Positions 1-11,162 are shown, numbered from the stretch's first letter. The stretch is DNA of 64,000 nucleotides from Nautilia profundicola AmH (GCF_000021725.1 NC_012115.1:452501-516500); one strand, 5' to 3'. Numbers and translations: made by a program. Notes: generated by a model from the sequence alone, not told the origin.

Positions 1-516
1 ACTAATTGCGATAGGTGTTTGGCTTTTGAATCTTTTTTCAAAATCGTCACGTTCGAGCATTCTTGCCACTGTATAAGTTGTTGTAAGTTCTACAATCCCT
101 GCAGCTCCGAGCGCGTTTAACCATTTTGAGTTAAATACCACTTCAGTATTTTCCCTGTCTAAAATTTTAAATACCTGTTCTTTATATGTTTCTGCGTTTT
201 TGGCTACTTCATCGGGCGTTAACATTTTTCTTGTAGCGCTTTTACCGCTCGGATCACCTATTTGAGCCGTAAAATCACCTATAAGAAACTGTACTGTCGC
301 ACCGTATTTTTGAAATGTTTTAAGCTTTTGCAGCAATACCGTGTGACCTAAATGCAAATCCGGTGCGGTAGGGTCAAATCCCGCTTTGATTGTAAATCTC
401 TCACCCGTTTGAAGATATTTGTTTATAAGGTTTTCGATATATTCCATTCCGATAATTTCACTGCTTCCTCTTTGGATTTCAGCCATTGCCTCTTCAAGTT
501 TAGGATGTTTTTCCAT
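1..516 (-). CDS. tyrS: Tyrosyl-tRNA synthetase, N-terminal part (runs off the window)
   Basis: Charges tRNA-Tyr with tyrosine in the cytoplasm. Reading leftwards from the ATG at 516, the protein shows a class I synthetase N-terminus: [14 protein letters not shown] contains the HxGH-type ATP motif, followed by [15 protein letters not shown], which is typical of TyrS. The C-terminal part lies outside the window. An in-frame ATG at 558 would add 14 residues and overlap the end of spoT, but those residues are encoded by simple-repeat DNA (517-550), so 516 is preferred. It is last in the pyrH-rpoZ-spoT-tyrS run, an order also known from Campylobacter jejuni. Confidence 0.93.
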   Translation of the reverse strand, partial: MEKHPKLEEAMAEIQRGSSEIIGMEYIENLINKYLQTGERFTIKAGFDPTAPDLHLGHTVLLQKLKTFQKYGATVQFLIGDFTAQIGDPSGKSATRKMLTPDEVAKNAETYKEQVFKILDRENTEVVFNSKWLNALGAAGIVELTTTYTVARMLERDDFEKRFKSQTPIAIS

Positions 517-550
517 ACTCAGTTCTCCATTTTCAGTTTTCAGTTTTTTA

Positions 551-2665
551 TTATCCATTATACGCGTCCTTTGCCGATATGAATTCTATAATATGATATT
601 CATTTGCTATTTTTTGTTTTATATTATCGAAAAGTTTAGAATCAAATTCTATTTCAAGTTTGCAGTTGTTTGATTCTTTACCGAGATTGATAGAATGGAT
701 AAATACACCGAGTCTGCTTAGGAAACTGACGAATTTTGCAAGTTCGCCTTTTTTATTTTGCAGGGTTACAACTAAAAAGTATCTGTTTTGAGTGTTTCTT
801 ATCCATTCTACAAAAACGGCTTTGTCGATTTTCTTTTCGGCATTATTACAAAATCTGTGGTGAATTTCAACTTCTTTTTTCTTCAGAAGGCCTAAAATTT
901 TATCTCCGAATTTCGGATGACAGCAGTAATTAAAACTGATATCGCTAATCTGTTTGTTTGTCAGAATACGTATGTTTCCGAATTCAAACTCTTTTAGGTT
1001 TATGTTTTTAAAATATAAAATATTTCTTTTTCTCATTGTTTTATAAAGTCTTTTGACAACGTCTTTTAAGAAATTTTTATCTTCTACGATTTTACTGATT
1101 GAGTCACACAGGTAATTGGCTTTAATCAAGGCTTTTAATTTAATTTCGTCTATATCGAAGATGCCTTTTAGTATAGCGATTGCCAGACGTCTGTTTATCT
1201 CTTTTTCTTTTTGTCGGCAGAGTTTTTTCTGTTCGTATTTCGCTTTACTTGTTTTAAGTGATTCAATCCAGCTACATCTCGGAATTACTTCGTTGCCTGT
1301 GACGATTCTTACAATGTCTCCCGTTTTTAGCGTGGTGAGTAATGTGGCTTTTTCTTTATTAATATATGCGCCAATTGCTTTATTTCCGATATCGGTATGA
1401 ATCATATATGCAAAATCAAGTGCCGTTGCTCCCCTTGGAAGGGTGAAAGTGTCGAATTTTGGAGAATACACTACAATATCTTCGCTAAACAGGTCGTTTT
1501 TGGCGAGTTCGTAAAAATCTTCAATATCTTCTTCAAATTTCATATCTTCCAGCCATTTGATATTCGGAAGGGCGGTATTTAGTTTATATTTCCAGTGTGC
1601 GGCGATTCCGAATTCCGCGTTTTTATCCATATCAAACGTTCTTATCTGTACTTCAATAATAGAGTTTCCGTCATAAACCGTGGTATGAAGTGTTTGGTAT
1701 CCGTTTTCTTTAGGAATGGCGATATAATCTTTAAACCTTGAAATTAAAGGTCTGAAATTAAGATGAACGACACCTAATGTTTCATAACATTCAATAGGTT
1801 CGTTTACTATTATTCTGACAGCCAAAAGATCTAAAATTTCCTCAATGGAAATGCCTTTTCTTTGCATTTTAAGAAATATGGAATAATAATGTTTTATCCT
1901 GCTTTTGACTTCAAAATCTTTAAGCCCTTCTTTTAACAGAAGTTTTTGTATTTTTTGAGTGAATTCGTTTAGTCTGAGTCTGAACTCTTCTTTGTGTTTT
2001 TTAAGATATTCGTCTATTTTTTTATACTCATCAGGAAGCAGATATTTAAAAGCAAGGTCTTCAAGACAGTTTTTGAGTGTGGAAATACCGAGTCTGTGGG
2101 CAATCGGTGTATATACCACAAGTGTTTCCTCGGCAATACGTTTTTGTTTGTGAGGCGGAAGGGCGTCAAGGGTTAGCATATTGTGAAGCCTGTCGCAAAG
2201 CTTAATAACAAGCACCCTTATATCCTGGATAGAGGCAAGAAGCATTTTTCTAAACGTCATTGCCGATTTTGTAAGTTTTTCATTTGAAGTTGAAGGTATA
2301 AGGGAGCTTTGTCTAATTTCTACTATTTTGGTCAGCCCTTCTACAAGGTTTGCCACGTTTTCACCGAATTTGTCTTTTATATAATAAATTGTATAGTTCG
2401 TATCTTCTACAATATCGTGTAAAATAGCCGCGGTTATTACATCTTCGTCGTCGTTAAAATAACTTGTAATGGCGGCTACGAGTATCGGATGAATAACATA
2501 ATCTTCACCGCTTTTTCTTTTTTGTCCGCTATGGGCTTTAATTGCGAATTCTATAGCTTCGTTTATAAGGGGTGTGTTGATTCTGTGAAGCAGAAGCCTT
2601 ATGGCTTCGTCGGTAGTTTTAATATGTTTTATTTTTTCGATTAAATGAAGGAAATCTTCTCTCAA
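551..2665 (-). CDS. spoT: Bifunctional (p)ppGpp synthetase/hydrolase SpoT (RelA/SpoT family)
   Basis: Makes and degrades the stringent-response alarmone (p)ppGpp. The 704-residue protein has the family order: an N-terminal HD hydrolase domain (HD pair at residues 83-84 in ILHDIVEDT), a synthetase domain near 240-350 ([21 protein letters not shown]), a TGS domain near 390-455 and a C-terminal ACT-like region. It is the only RelA/SpoT protein seen here, as is usual in Campylobacterota. The start is a TTG that overlaps the rpoZ stop (TTGA), which implies translational coupling. Confidence 0.95.
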   Translation of the reverse strand: MREDFLHLIEKIKHIKTTDEAIRLLLHRINTPLINEAIEFAIKAHSGQKRKSGEDYVIHPILVAAITSYFNDDEDVITAAILHDIVEDTNYTIYYIKDKFGENVANLVEGLTKIVEIRQSSLIPSTSNEKLTKSAMTFRKMLLASIQDIRVLVIKLCDRLHNMLTLDALPPHKQKRIAEETLVVYTPIAHRLGISTLKNCLEDLAFKYLLPDEYKKIDEYLKKHKEEFRLRLNEFTQKIQKLLLKEGLKDFEVKSRIKHYYSIFLKMQRKGISIEEILDLLAVRIIVNEPIECYETLGVVHLNFRPLISRFKDYIAIPKENGYQTLHTTVYDGNSIIEVQIRTFDMDKNAEFGIAAHWKYKLNTALPNIKWLEDMKFEEDIEDFYELAKNDLFSEDIVVYSPKFDTFTLPRGATALDFAYMIHTDIGNKAIGAYINKEKATLLTTLKTGDIVRIVTGNEVIPRCSWIESLKTSKAKYEQKKLCRQKEKEINRRLAIAILKGIFDIDEIKLKALIKANYLCDSISKIVEDKNFLKDVVKRLYKTMRKRNILYFKNINLKEFEFGNIRILTNKQISDISFNYCCHPKFGDKILGLLKKKEVEIHHRFCNNAEKKIDKAVFVEWIRNTQNRYFLVVTLQNKKGELAKFVSFLSRLGVFIHSINLGKESNNCKLEIEFDSKLFDNIKQKIANEYHIIEFISAKDAYNG

Positions 2666-2865
2666 ACTTCTTTAACCTTTACTAAACCTTCGGCAATTTC
2701 AAGTGTTGCTATTTCAGTAAGCTGCATATTCGGTTTTGGAAGCTCGATTAAAGGTTTTGCTCCGTTAATCAGTTCATTTACTCTTTTAGCTATTGCCTGG
2801 CTCAAAAGATATCTGTCGTAGTTTACTTTTTCAAGTGCTCTTGCGTTAATCTGTTCTATTCTCAT
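2662..2865 (-). CDS. rpoZ: RNA polymerase omega subunit
   Basis: Small RNA polymerase subunit that helps assemble beta-prime. The 67-residue protein has the omega signature near its start (RIEQINARALEKVNYDRYLLSQAIAKR). It lies 10 bp downstream of pyrH and overlaps the spoT start, an order conserved in Campylobacterota. Confidence 0.92.
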   Translation of the reverse strand: MRIEQINARALEKVNYDRYLLSQAIAKRVNELINGAKPLIELPKPNMQLTEIATLEIAEGLVKVKEV

Positions 2866-2875
2866 AATTCTCCTT

Positions 2876-3805
<930 letters not shown>

Positions 3806-4741
3806 TTGGTAAAGAGATTTATTTCTGATAAAAACGAAAGAGTTGATAAATTTTTGAGTCAAAAACTTAACGTGTCAAGAAATCAGATAGAACAGCTTAT
3901 AAAAAATTCGCTTGTAAGCGTAAATTCTAAGACAATAAAAAAAGGCGGAGTGAAACTTCAGGCGGGGGATACTGTTGATGTGGAAATAAAAGAGGCCGAA
4001 TCTTCAAAAGAAGATTATGAGGTGAATTTTGATATTCCCGTACTTTATGAAGATGAAGACGTTTTAGTGATAAACAAACCTCCCGGAATTGTAGTGCATC
4101 CGGCACCGTCGGTAAAAGAGGCCACTCTTGTTGACTGGCTTAAAACCAAAAACTACAGACTTTCCACAATAGCCGGGGAGGAGAGATTCGGAATTGTTCA
4201 CAGAATAGACAAAGAGACAAGCGGAGCATTGATAATAGCCAAAAACAACAAAGCCCATGAGTTTTTAAGCGCACAGCTAAAAGATAAAACAATGGGCAGA
4301 TATTATATAATGCTTTTAAACGAACCTTTAAAAGAGGCGGTATGTGTGGACAAACCTATTGCAAGAAACCCTAAAAACCGTCTGAAAATGGCATATGTAA
4401 AAAACGGTCGTGAGGCCAAAACACTTTTTGTGCCGGTATATGAAAATGTAGCGGCGGCAAAGCTTTTTACCGGAAGAACACATCAGATACGTGTCCATCT
4501 TTCGACAATAGGAAGATATATTTTAGGGGATACGCTCTACGGTAAAAAAGAACAAAAGCTTCCGCGGGTAATGCTTCACGCTAAGGAGCTTTATTTTATT
4601 CACCCAAGCGGTAAAAAACTTAGTATAATTGCACCAATGTTTGATGATTTCAAAAAAAACCTTCCTAAAGGATTCAATTATGAAGAAACTGACACTATTT
4701 CTGATATTTTTACTTCTTATCACGGGTTGTGCGGTAAATAA
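3806..4741 (+). CDS. rluD: Ribosomal large-subunit pseudouridine synthase, RluD family
   Basis: Isomerises uridines in 23S rRNA to pseudouridine. The 311-residue protein has an N-terminal S4 RNA-binding domain (about residues 5-60), then the RluA/RluD catalytic domain with GIVHRIDKETSGALIIAK, which contains the catalytic Asp, and GRTHQIRVHLSTIG. The start is a TTG placed by AAAAAAGGA just upstream; the nearby ATG at 3802 is in a frame that stops at once. Its last 62 bases overlap the following lipoprotein gene. The RluD-versus-RluC assignment is by family only. Confidence 0.88.
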   Translation: MVKRFISDKNERVDKFLSQKLNVSRNQIEQLIKNSLVSVNSKTIKKGGVKLQAGDTVDVEIKEAESSKEDYEVNFDIPVLYEDEDVLVINKPPGIVVHPAPSVKEATLVDWLKTKNYRLSTIAGEERFGIVHRIDKETSGALIIAKNNKAHEFLSAQLKDKTMGRYYIMLLNEPLKEAVCVDKPIARNPKNRLKMAYVKNGREAKTLFVPVYENVAAAKLFTGRTHQIRVHLSTIGRYILGDTLYGKKEQKLPRVMLHAKELYFIHPSGKKLSIIAPMFDDFKKNLPKGFNYEETDTISDIFTSYHGLCGK

Positions 4742-5876
4742 TAAACCTGCTCCAAAATCTAATCCGAATCTGCCTAAAGTTGAAAATTTTAGCGCATATC
4801 CGGACAGAAATGCAATTGCCCTTAAGTGGAGTCCGGTTGCTTCAATGAGCGGTTATTACATTCAAAAATTCAATAATAAAACCCATAAATGGGAGATGCT
4901 AACTACGGTTACTAATCCGTTTCAAACTCTTTATGTGGATACAAACCTGAAGCCGTCTACAACTTATACGTATAGAATCGCAACTTTTAATAAATCAAAA
5001 GTGCCGTCTCTTGCAAAAGAAATTACACAAAAAACGCTTCCGAGCGTAGCTCCTGTGATACCTCTTGAAGTAAAGCCGCTGCAAAAAGGAATGGTGAAAA
5101 TAATTTTCAGACCGCATCCTAACGAAAGAGTTGAAGGATATATCATCCAAAGATTTAACGACCAAAGTGCCAAATGGGAAGAACTTGCAAATTTAACACC
5201 GAGATATAATGTTGAATATATAGATAAAAACCTGCAAGATGGAAAAATATATAAATACAGAATAATCGCATATACTTTCGACGGATTAAAATCCCAGCCG
5301 TCACAAGTTATTTCTGTTTCTACATATCCTAAGCCTCCTGTAATCGAAAATATTCAAGCCACAAACAATCTTCCTAAAAAAATCGTTTTAACATGGTCGC
5401 CGGTACCTAACGCCAAATATTATAAAGTTTATACAAAAAGTTTTTTGGGGCTTACATACACTCCTATAGCAAAAACAAAACAGACTACTTATACCGATGT
5501 CGTTAATAAAGACGGTGTTACCAAATATTATAAGGTAACAGCCGTAAGTATTCATGATACCGAATCATTACTTGATAAAACACCTGAAGTTATGGGACAG
5601 ACACTTGCAGCTCCCGCTAAACCGTTAGTGTCTACAAACATTAAACCCGACGGAGTTGAATTTATCCTTTCAAGTCCGGACGACAGGGCTGTGAAATATT
5701 TAATTGTGAAAAAAGAGGGTAATTTATTTAATGCAAAAGAATATAAATATATTGTTCACGGAAATAAGTTTTTTGATAATAAACTTCAGCATAAACATAC
5801 ATATAATTACAAAATATACGCAGTTGACAAATACGGGCTTATCTCTAAAGCAAACAGTGTGGAGGTAGATTTTTAA
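4680..5876 (+). CDS. flpA: Fibronectin type III lipoprotein, FlpA-like
   Basis: Predicted outer-membrane lipoprotein of 398 residues. The N-terminus MKKLTLFLIFLLLITGCAVN is a lipoprotein signal with lipobox ITGC. About three to four fibronectin type III-like repeats follow, each with a Trp/Leu strand and a Tyr-rich strand (TYTYRIATFN, IYKYRIIAYT, HTYNYKIYAV). The Met at 4680 is chosen over an upstream ATG at 4629 because only it starts a signal peptide. The order rluD-flpA-trmB-ftsE-ftsX-M23 equals that around Cj1279c, the C. jejuni FlpA adhesin. Residues 143-151 (FRPHPNERV) resemble FlpA's fibronectin-binding motif. Its role in a free-living vent bacterium is unknown. Confidence 0.82.
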   Translation: MKKLTLFLIFLLLITGCAVNNKPAPKSNPNLPKVENFSAYPDRNAIALKWSPVASMSGYYIQKFNNKTHKWEMLTTVTNPFQTLYVDTNLKPSTTYTYRIATFNKSKVPSLAKEITQKTLPSVAPVIPLEVKPLQKGMVKIIFRPHPNERVEGYIIQRFNDQSAKWEELANLTPRYNVEYIDKNLQDGKIYKYRIIAYTFDGLKSQPSQVISVSTYPKPPVIENIQATNNLPKKIVLTWSPVPNAKYYKVYTKSFLGLTYTPIAKTKQTTYTDVVNKDGVTKYYKVTAVSIHDTESLLDKTPEVMGQTLAAPAKPLVSTNIKPDGVEFILSSPDDRAVKYLIVKKEGNLFNAKEYKYIVHGNKFFDNKLQHKHTYNYKIYAVDKYGLISKANSVEVDF

Positions 5877-6994
5877 TGCCGCATATAGTTGTAGATAAAG
5901 TAAAAGATGTTAAATTTCCTGTAAAAGTTGACGAAGTAAATTTTTTATTCAGGGCTGATGATTTAATCGGTGTACAAACGGAAAATGCAAAATTTTTAAT
6001 AAAAGTTTTAAAAAAAGACAATGGTTACCTTGTAAAATACGACAAAATAACAAGACCGCTGATTAGTGAGATTAAAAAAGCGTATAAAGCTTTTGTAAAA
6101 TTAAACGAAGCCAAGATTTTATTTGAAAATATCGAGGGGATCAAAGAAAAAATACCTAATAAAAACCTGCTTGACATTACATCGGATTTAAGCGGCATTG
6201 ATATAGTTGAGGTTGGGTTTGGAAGCGGACGCCATTTAATTCATCTGGCAAAAACATATCCTGATAAAATAATATTAGGAATTGAAATACACAAACCTTC
6301 AATCGAACAGGTGCTAAAAAGATGTATCCATGAAAATATAGACAATATAAGAATCATCAATCACGACGCAAGAATAATTCTTAGTAAAATTCCTTCAAAC
6401 AGACTTCATTCCATATATGTGCACTTTCCCGTTCCGTGGGATAAAAAGCCGCACAGGAGGGTGATTAACGAAGATTTTATAAGTGAATCTGTAAGAGTGC
6501 TTCAAAAAGACGGGTTTTTGCATTTAAGAACGGACAGTGACAACTATTTTGAATATTCTTTTTCCGAATTTATGAAATTCCCTAAGGTTGATCTGAAAGT
6601 TAAAAAAAATATTCCTTATGAAGTATCAAGTAAATATGAAGACAGATGGAAAAAAATGCAAAAAGATATCTATGATATTTATATGATCAATCATGAAATC
6701 AGTGAAGAGTTGAATGAGAATTTTGATTTCAGTTTTGAGTGCAGGCTTGAAAATTTGGATTTCGAGCCTAAAATATACGAAAACTTCGTAATACATATTG
6801 AAAAAATATTTAAAATTGACGATAAAAGGGAGCTTATTAGAGCTACAATAGGTAATTTCAACAGACCGGAACATATATATATATTAAATCAGGAAAAACC
6901 GGAATATTTTAAAAAACCGGCTCCTATAAAAGAGAATTATCTGGCGCATATGAAACTAAAAGGGTTGTTTAATGGGTGTACTGGTAGAGGCTAA
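5876..6994 (+). CDS. trmB: tRNA (guanine-N7-)-methyltransferase
   Basis: Methylates G46 of tRNAs using S-adenosylmethionine. The 372 residues are longer than the roughly 230 of E. coli TrmB because of an N-terminal extension (about 1-115) and a C-terminal one. The core shows the SAM-binding VEVGFGSGRHLIHLA, GIEIHKPSIE and the substrate-binding IYVHFPVPWDKKPHRRV. The ATG overlaps the stop of the FlpA-like gene by one base (TAATG). Confidence 0.92.
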   Translation: MPHIVVDKVKDVKFPVKVDEVNFLFRADDLIGVQTENAKFLIKVLKKDNGYLVKYDKITRPLISEIKKAYKAFVKLNEAKILFENIEGIKEKIPNKNLLDITSDLSGIDIVEVGFGSGRHLIHLAKTYPDKIILGIEIHKPSIEQVLKRCIHENIDNIRIINHDARIILSKIPSNRLHSIYVHFPVPWDKKPHRRVINEDFISESVRVLQKDGFLHLRTDSDNYFEYSFSEFMKFPKVDLKVKKNIPYEVSSKYEDRWKKMQKDIYDIYMINHEISEELNENFDFSFECRLENLDFEPKIYENFVIHIEKIFKIDDKRELIRATIGNFNRPEHIYILNQEKPEYFKKPAPIKENYLAHMKLKGLFNGCTGRG

Positions 6995-7640
6995 AAGTTT
7001 ATATGTAGGATATAAAAACGAGCCGATAATAAGAAATGCGAATTTTAAAATTTATACAAAGGATTTTGTTTTTTTAACGGGTGTCAGCGGAAGCGGAAAA
7101 ACTACTATCATTAAATCCCTTTACGGTGAAGTTCCCGTTCTTAAAGGGTCTTTAAATGTTGGAGGAATAGAGTTAAACAAAATCAGAAAATCAAAGCTTT
7201 CTTATCTTAGAAAATATTTAGGCGTTGTATTTCAGGATTACAAACTGATTCCGGAATGGACAATACTCAAAAACGTAATGCTTCCGATGTTAATTGCCGG
7301 AATAGACAAAAAAACGGCGGAAGAGGAAGCTATGAAACTTTTGAATAAAGTAAAACTTTCCCATAAATTAGATAAGTTCCCTGCGGAACTGAGCGGAGGT
7401 GAACAGCAGCGTGCCGCAATCGCCAGGGCGATTATTCACGATCCTGTGATGATTTTAGCGGATGAGCCGATTTCCGGGCTTGATGAATATTCCGCTAATC
7501 TTGTAATGGAGCTGTTTATTATGGCAAACAGGGAAAAAGATATAACCATTATGATAGCCTCTCACTCCCTACCTCAGACGTTTAATATAAACTATAGACA
7601 AATTCATCTTGAAAAAGGGCAGGTTTATGAACTCTCTTAA
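6972..7640 (+). CDS. ftsE: Cell-division ABC transporter ATPase FtsE
   Basis: ATPase half of FtsEX, which couples cytoplasmic ATP hydrolysis to periplasmic peptidoglycan cleavage during division. The 222 residues carry Walker A GVSGSGKT (37-44), signature LSGGEQQR and Walker B MILADEP. It overlaps trmB by 23 bases and ftsX by 14 bases. Assignment to FtsE rather than another ABC ATPase rests on the FtsX-like and EnvC-like neighbours. Confidence 0.88.
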   Translation: MGVLVEAKSLYVGYKNEPIIRNANFKIYTKDFVFLTGVSGSGKTTIIKSLYGEVPVLKGSLNVGGIELNKIRKSKLSYLRKYLGVVFQDYKLIPEWTILKNVMLPMLIAGIDKKTAEEEAMKLLNKVKLSHKLDKFPAELSGGEQQRAAIARAIIHDPVMILADEPISGLDEYSANLVMELFIMANREKDITIMIASHSLPQTFNINYRQIHLEKGQVYELS

Positions 7641-8412
7641 AAGCCATGCGGCATTGATTTTAGCACTTATATCCATACTTATAAGTATTTTTTTGTTTAG
7701 ACTCTTTAATAATGTGTTGCACCAATATCAGCAAAATATTTTAAATAACTACTCAATTGTGATAGTGAGTGAAAAAGAAATTAACCATTTGGATATAAAA
7801 GAGATAGGAAAAATTGAAAAAATAGATATTTCCAAACAGTTAAATTCAATGAAAAGAAAATTTAAAAACTTGAATTTAGCGTCAATAAAAATGCCTTATT
7901 TTTACAAACTTAAATTAAAGACTCTGCCGTCTCCTCAAAAATTAAACGAAATCGAACAGACACTTAAAAGTTACCCTTATATAAAAAGAGTACTGACATA
8001 CCGTTCGTCTCAGACTAAAATATACAATCTTTTGATGCTTTTAAAAATCACAAGTAACCTTTTTATGATAATAATCGCCGTACTTGGATTTTTACTGATA
8101 ATTAAACAGCTTGAAGTATGGAAACTGGAACACAACGAAAGAATGTATATAATGGAACTGTTCGGGGCTCCTTTTTGGTTTAGGGGAGCGGCACTTTTTA
8201 AAATAGCTTTTATAGATTCGATAATAGCGCTTTTAAGTACGTTCGCAATAATTTTTTATATGCAAAATTCCATTATGTATAAAACCATTCTTAAAGATTT
8301 GAATATATCTCTTAATATGAATATGCAGCAGGAATTTTTAATACTTCTGATTGTAAGTTTTTCAATTTCATTACTTTCATCCGCAGTAGTTGTTATTGGA
8401 AGGAACAAATGA
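7627..8412 (+). CDS. ftsX: Cell-division membrane protein FtsX
   Basis: Membrane partner of FtsE. The 261-residue protein has an N-terminal membrane segment (about 8-30), a periplasmic domain (about 35-130) and three further hydrophobic segments in the C-terminal half (NLFMIIIAVLGFLLIIK and later), the FtsX topology. The ATG at 7627 is preferred over a TTG 18 bases upstream because AAAAGGGCAGG precedes it. The stop overlaps the next start by 4 bases. Confidence 0.82.
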   Translation: MNSLKSHAALILALISILISIFLFRLFNNVLHQYQQNILNNYSIVIVSEKEINHLDIKEIGKIEKIDISKQLNSMKRKFKNLNLASIKMPYFYKLKLKTLPSPQKLNEIEQTLKSYPYIKRVLTYRSSQTKIYNLLMLLKITSNLFMIIIAVLGFLLIIKQLEVWKLEHNERMYIMELFGAPFWFRGAALFKIAFIDSIIALLSTFAIIFYMQNSIMYKTILKDLNISLNMNMQQEFLILLIVSFSISLLSSAVVVIGRNK

Positions 8413-9527
8413 AAAAACTTATTTTGATATTTTGTTTTATATTCGCATATTCAGCAACTATCACATCAACAAAAAAAGAGTTGAAGAGTACTTCTTATAA
8501 GATAGCAAGAATGAATCAAAAACTTGATTCTCTTGCAAAAGAAATTATAAAAAAGCAAAATCAGATTAATCTTTTAAAACAGAAAGAAAACAAAATCCAG
8601 CAGCAGATCATAAAGCTTGAAAACGAACTTAAAAACTCAAATAAGACATTAAATGAGCTTACGGATCTCGCAAAAGGTTTAAACAGAAATAAAGAGGAGA
8701 TTAAATCGGAAGTAATTAAATTTATCTCTCAAAATTATTATCTTAACACTAAACAGATAGATTCTTTAAACGACTTAATATACAGCGAGATTAACGAAAA
8801 AGCCCTTGAAGTGTATTCGAAGCAGATTTCGGCACTATTGTCAAAATACAAAAGAATAGACAAAAACCTTAATATTACCAATAATAAAATCAAAACAATA
8901 AAAGAAAAAAAACAGACTCTGATAAAAAAAAGAGAAGAACTTGCAAAACTGAAAAAAGAGAGAATCAAAGAACTTGCTTCGCTTAAAAAACAGAAAGAAA
9001 ACTACAAAAGAAAACTTCTTGCTATGATAAAAAAACAGCAGAGCCTGAGAAAAAAACTTCAAGAACTTAAAATTGTTAAAAAAAGAGCTCCTGAAATAAA
9101 AGTAAAAAAAGTAGGCTCAGCCTATTACAAACCTAAAACCGCGGTGTACAGAGGTAGAAAAACAATTCCTCCTGTATACGGCAGGGTTGTTAAAAGATTC
9201 GGCTCTTATATTGATCCTATATACAAAATTAAAATCTACAACGATTCTATAACGATTAAAACAAAACCGAATTCCGTAGTTCGTTCGATTATGAACGGAA
9301 AAGTGGTGTATATCGGCAATAACGGAGATAAAAAGGTTGTGTTTATAAAACATTCTGGGAATCTGTTCAGTATTTACGCAAACCTCAGTAAAATTTCACC
9401 GCTTCTTAAAAAAGGCAGCTATGTTAAAAGAGGACAGATAATCGCACGTGTAAAAGATGCGCTTGAATTTGAAGTAACATATAAAGATAAGCCTATCAAT
9501 CCGTTAAAAGTAATCAATCTCAGATAA
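8409..9527 (+). CDS. envC: EnvC-like periplasmic coiled-coil protein with degenerate LytM/M23 domain
   Basis: Probable periplasmic activator of a cell-wall amidase, linked to FtsEX. The 372 residues show a signal peptide (ending near YSATI), a long Lys/Glu-rich coiled coil (about 20-230) and a C-terminal LytM fold (about 255-370). The fold is recognisable (VVYIGNNGDKKVVFIKHSG, then KKGSYVKRGQIIARV), but metal ligands look lost: YANL replaces the usual YxHL, ALEFEV replaces HLHFE, and the HxxxD region has no His. This is the EnvC condition of a catalytically dead domain. Its position directly after ftsEX supports the role. Confidence 0.8.
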   Translation: MKKLILIFCFIFAYSATITSTKKELKSTSYKIARMNQKLDSLAKEIIKKQNQINLLKQKENKIQQQIIKLENELKNSNKTLNELTDLAKGLNRNKEEIKSEVIKFISQNYYLNTKQIDSLNDLIYSEINEKALEVYSKQISALLSKYKRIDKNLNITNNKIKTIKEKKQTLIKKREELAKLKKERIKELASLKKQKENYKRKLLAMIKKQQSLRKKLQELKIVKKRAPEIKVKKVGSAYYKPKTAVYRGRKTIPPVYGRVVKRFGSYIDPIYKIKIYNDSITIKTKPNSVVRSIMNGKVVYIGNNGDKKVVFIKHSGNLFSIYANLSKISPLLKKGSYVKRGQIIARVKDALEFEVTYKDKPINPLKVINLR

Positions 9528-9836
9528 AACGCTATAAAACAATGAAAAATGGAAAATGTTACAATGGAAAATTAAAAATTGCCACTTGATAATTAAGATA
9601 ATGCCGGACTCAGGAAGAACTAAGTGTCAAATATATAAATACACTAATTACTAATATATCAATAACTAATTTACAAAAGTTAACTTCAAAACATAACTAA
9701 CTTCTAACTAACCTTAAAAACCTTAACAACTCTAAAACTTTGATAACTTGCCGTAACTTGACAAAACTCAGCATTTTAATTAAAATCGCAAAACCAAAAC
9801 ACTTCTAATTACTACATTAATCTTACAAGGATATTT
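9528..9836. repeat. Intergenic simple repeats upstream of rho
   Basis: Non-coding. Begins with AATGAAAAATGGAAAATG-type DNA (about 9541-9585), then an AAGTGTCAAATATA element, then a long AACTAACTTCTAACTAACC-type tract (about 9650-9775). The last 60 bases before rho presumably hold its promoter and leader, but no clear -35/-10 pair can be fixed. Confidence 0.6.
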
Positions 9837-11162
9837 ATGGAAAACGAAAATCAAACTACCGCAAATAACGGTAATAGTAATAAAAAACAAAGAACTCATA
9901 TTCCTGTCGAAGGGTATACGATTGAAGATTTGAGAAGCAAACCTACCGAAGAGCTTATTAAAATTGCAAACGAACTTGGAGTTGAGAATCCTCAAGAATT
10001 TAAGCGTCAGGATTTGATGTTTGAAATTTTAAAGGCTCAGGTAGCACAGGGAGGATATCTGCTTTTTACCGGAATACTTGAAGTAATGCCGGACGGATAC
10101 GGATTTTTAAGAAGTATAGGCGGTAACTTTGAAAACTCCCTAAACGACGTGTACGTATCACAGACTCAAATCAGAAGATTTGCACTAAGAACAGGGGATA
10201 TCGTTACCGGTCAGGTAAGACCTCCTAAAGATCAGGAAAAGTATTATGCGCTTTTAAAAATAGAGGCAATCAACTATCTTCCACCTGAAGAAGCTAAAAA
10301 AAGACCTCTTTTTGACAACCTTACACCTCTATATCCTCAGGAAAAAATAAAACTTGAATACGAACCGACAAAACTTACAGGGCGTGTACTTGATCTTTTC
10401 GCTCCTATCGGAAAAGGACAAAGAGGACTTATCGTAGCGCCTCCAAGAAGTGGTAAGACAGTATTTTTAAAAGAAATAGCGCATGGTATTACACATAATC
10501 ATCCTGAAATCGAACTGATGGTACTTCTTGTAGATGAAAGACCTGAAGAAGTAACCGATATGCAAAGAAGTGTAAAAGGCGAAGTTTATTCTTCCACATT
10601 CGATAAACCCGCCCAAAACCATGTAAGAGTTGCCGAGCTTGTAATCGAGAAAGCAAAAAGAATGGTGGAGATGGGTAAAGACGTTGTGATTTTGCTTGAT
10701 TCAATCACAAGGCTTGCAAGAGCATACAACACCGTAACACCGGCAAGTGGTAAGGTGCTCAGCGGTGGTGTTGATGCAAACGCACTTCACAAACCTAAAA
10801 GATTCTTCGGTGCGGCGAGAAATATAGAAGAGGGCGGAAGCCTTACGATCATAGCAACAGCACTTATTGAAACAGGTTCAAAAATGGATGAGGTTATTTT
10901 TGAAGAATTCAAAGGTACGGGTAATATGGAAGCGGTACTAAGCAGAAGAATTGCGGACAGAAGAATTTATCCTGCGATTGACCTGCTTAAATCGGGAACA
11001 AGAAAAGAAGAGCTGCTTTTAACTCCTGAAGAACTTGCAAAAGTTTGGGCTATTAGAAATATAATTTCAGAAATGGATGAAATTGAGGCTTTAAAACTTA
11101 TGTATTCTAAAATGCTCAAAACCAAAAACAATCAGGAGTTTTTAAGTATTATCAATGAATAG
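9837..11162 (+). CDS. rho: Transcription termination factor Rho
   Basis: Hexameric RNA-dependent ATPase that terminates transcription. The 441 residues have the normal order: an N-terminal helical segment (about 30-75), a cold-shock-like RNA-binding domain ([16 protein letters not shown], about 78-145) and a RecA-type motor with Walker A APPRSGKT and Walker [18 protein letters not shown] clear AAGGATATTT ribosome site precedes the ATG. The end overlaps murI by 8 bases. Confidence 0.96.
   Translation: MENENQTTANNGNSNKKQRTHIPVEGYTIEDLRSKPTEELIKIANELGVENPQEFKRQDLMFEILKAQVAQGGYLLFTGILEVMPDGYGFLRSIGGNFENSLNDVYVSQTQIRRFALRTGDIVTGQVRPPKDQEKYYALLKIEAINYLPPEEAKKRPLFDNLTPLYPQEKIKLEYEPTKLTGRVLDLFAPIGKGQRGLIVAPPRSGKTVFLKEIAHGITHNHPEIELMVLLVDERPEEVTDMQRSVKGEVYSSTFDKPAQNHVRVAELVIEKAKRMVEMGKDVVILLDSITRLARAYNTVTPASGKVLSGGVDANALHKPKRFFGAARNIEEGGSLTIIATALIETGSKMDEVIFEEFKGTGNMEAVLSRRIADRRIYPAIDLLKSGTRKEELLLTPEELAKVWAIRNIISEMDEIEALKLMYSKMLKTKNNQEFLSIINE

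Noticed and set aside
8738-9062. Phe/Ser-rich open frames opposite the EnvC-like gene
   Set aside because: They are antisense to a Lys-rich coiled coil (AAA/AAG codons read as TTT/CTT), which explains their composition.
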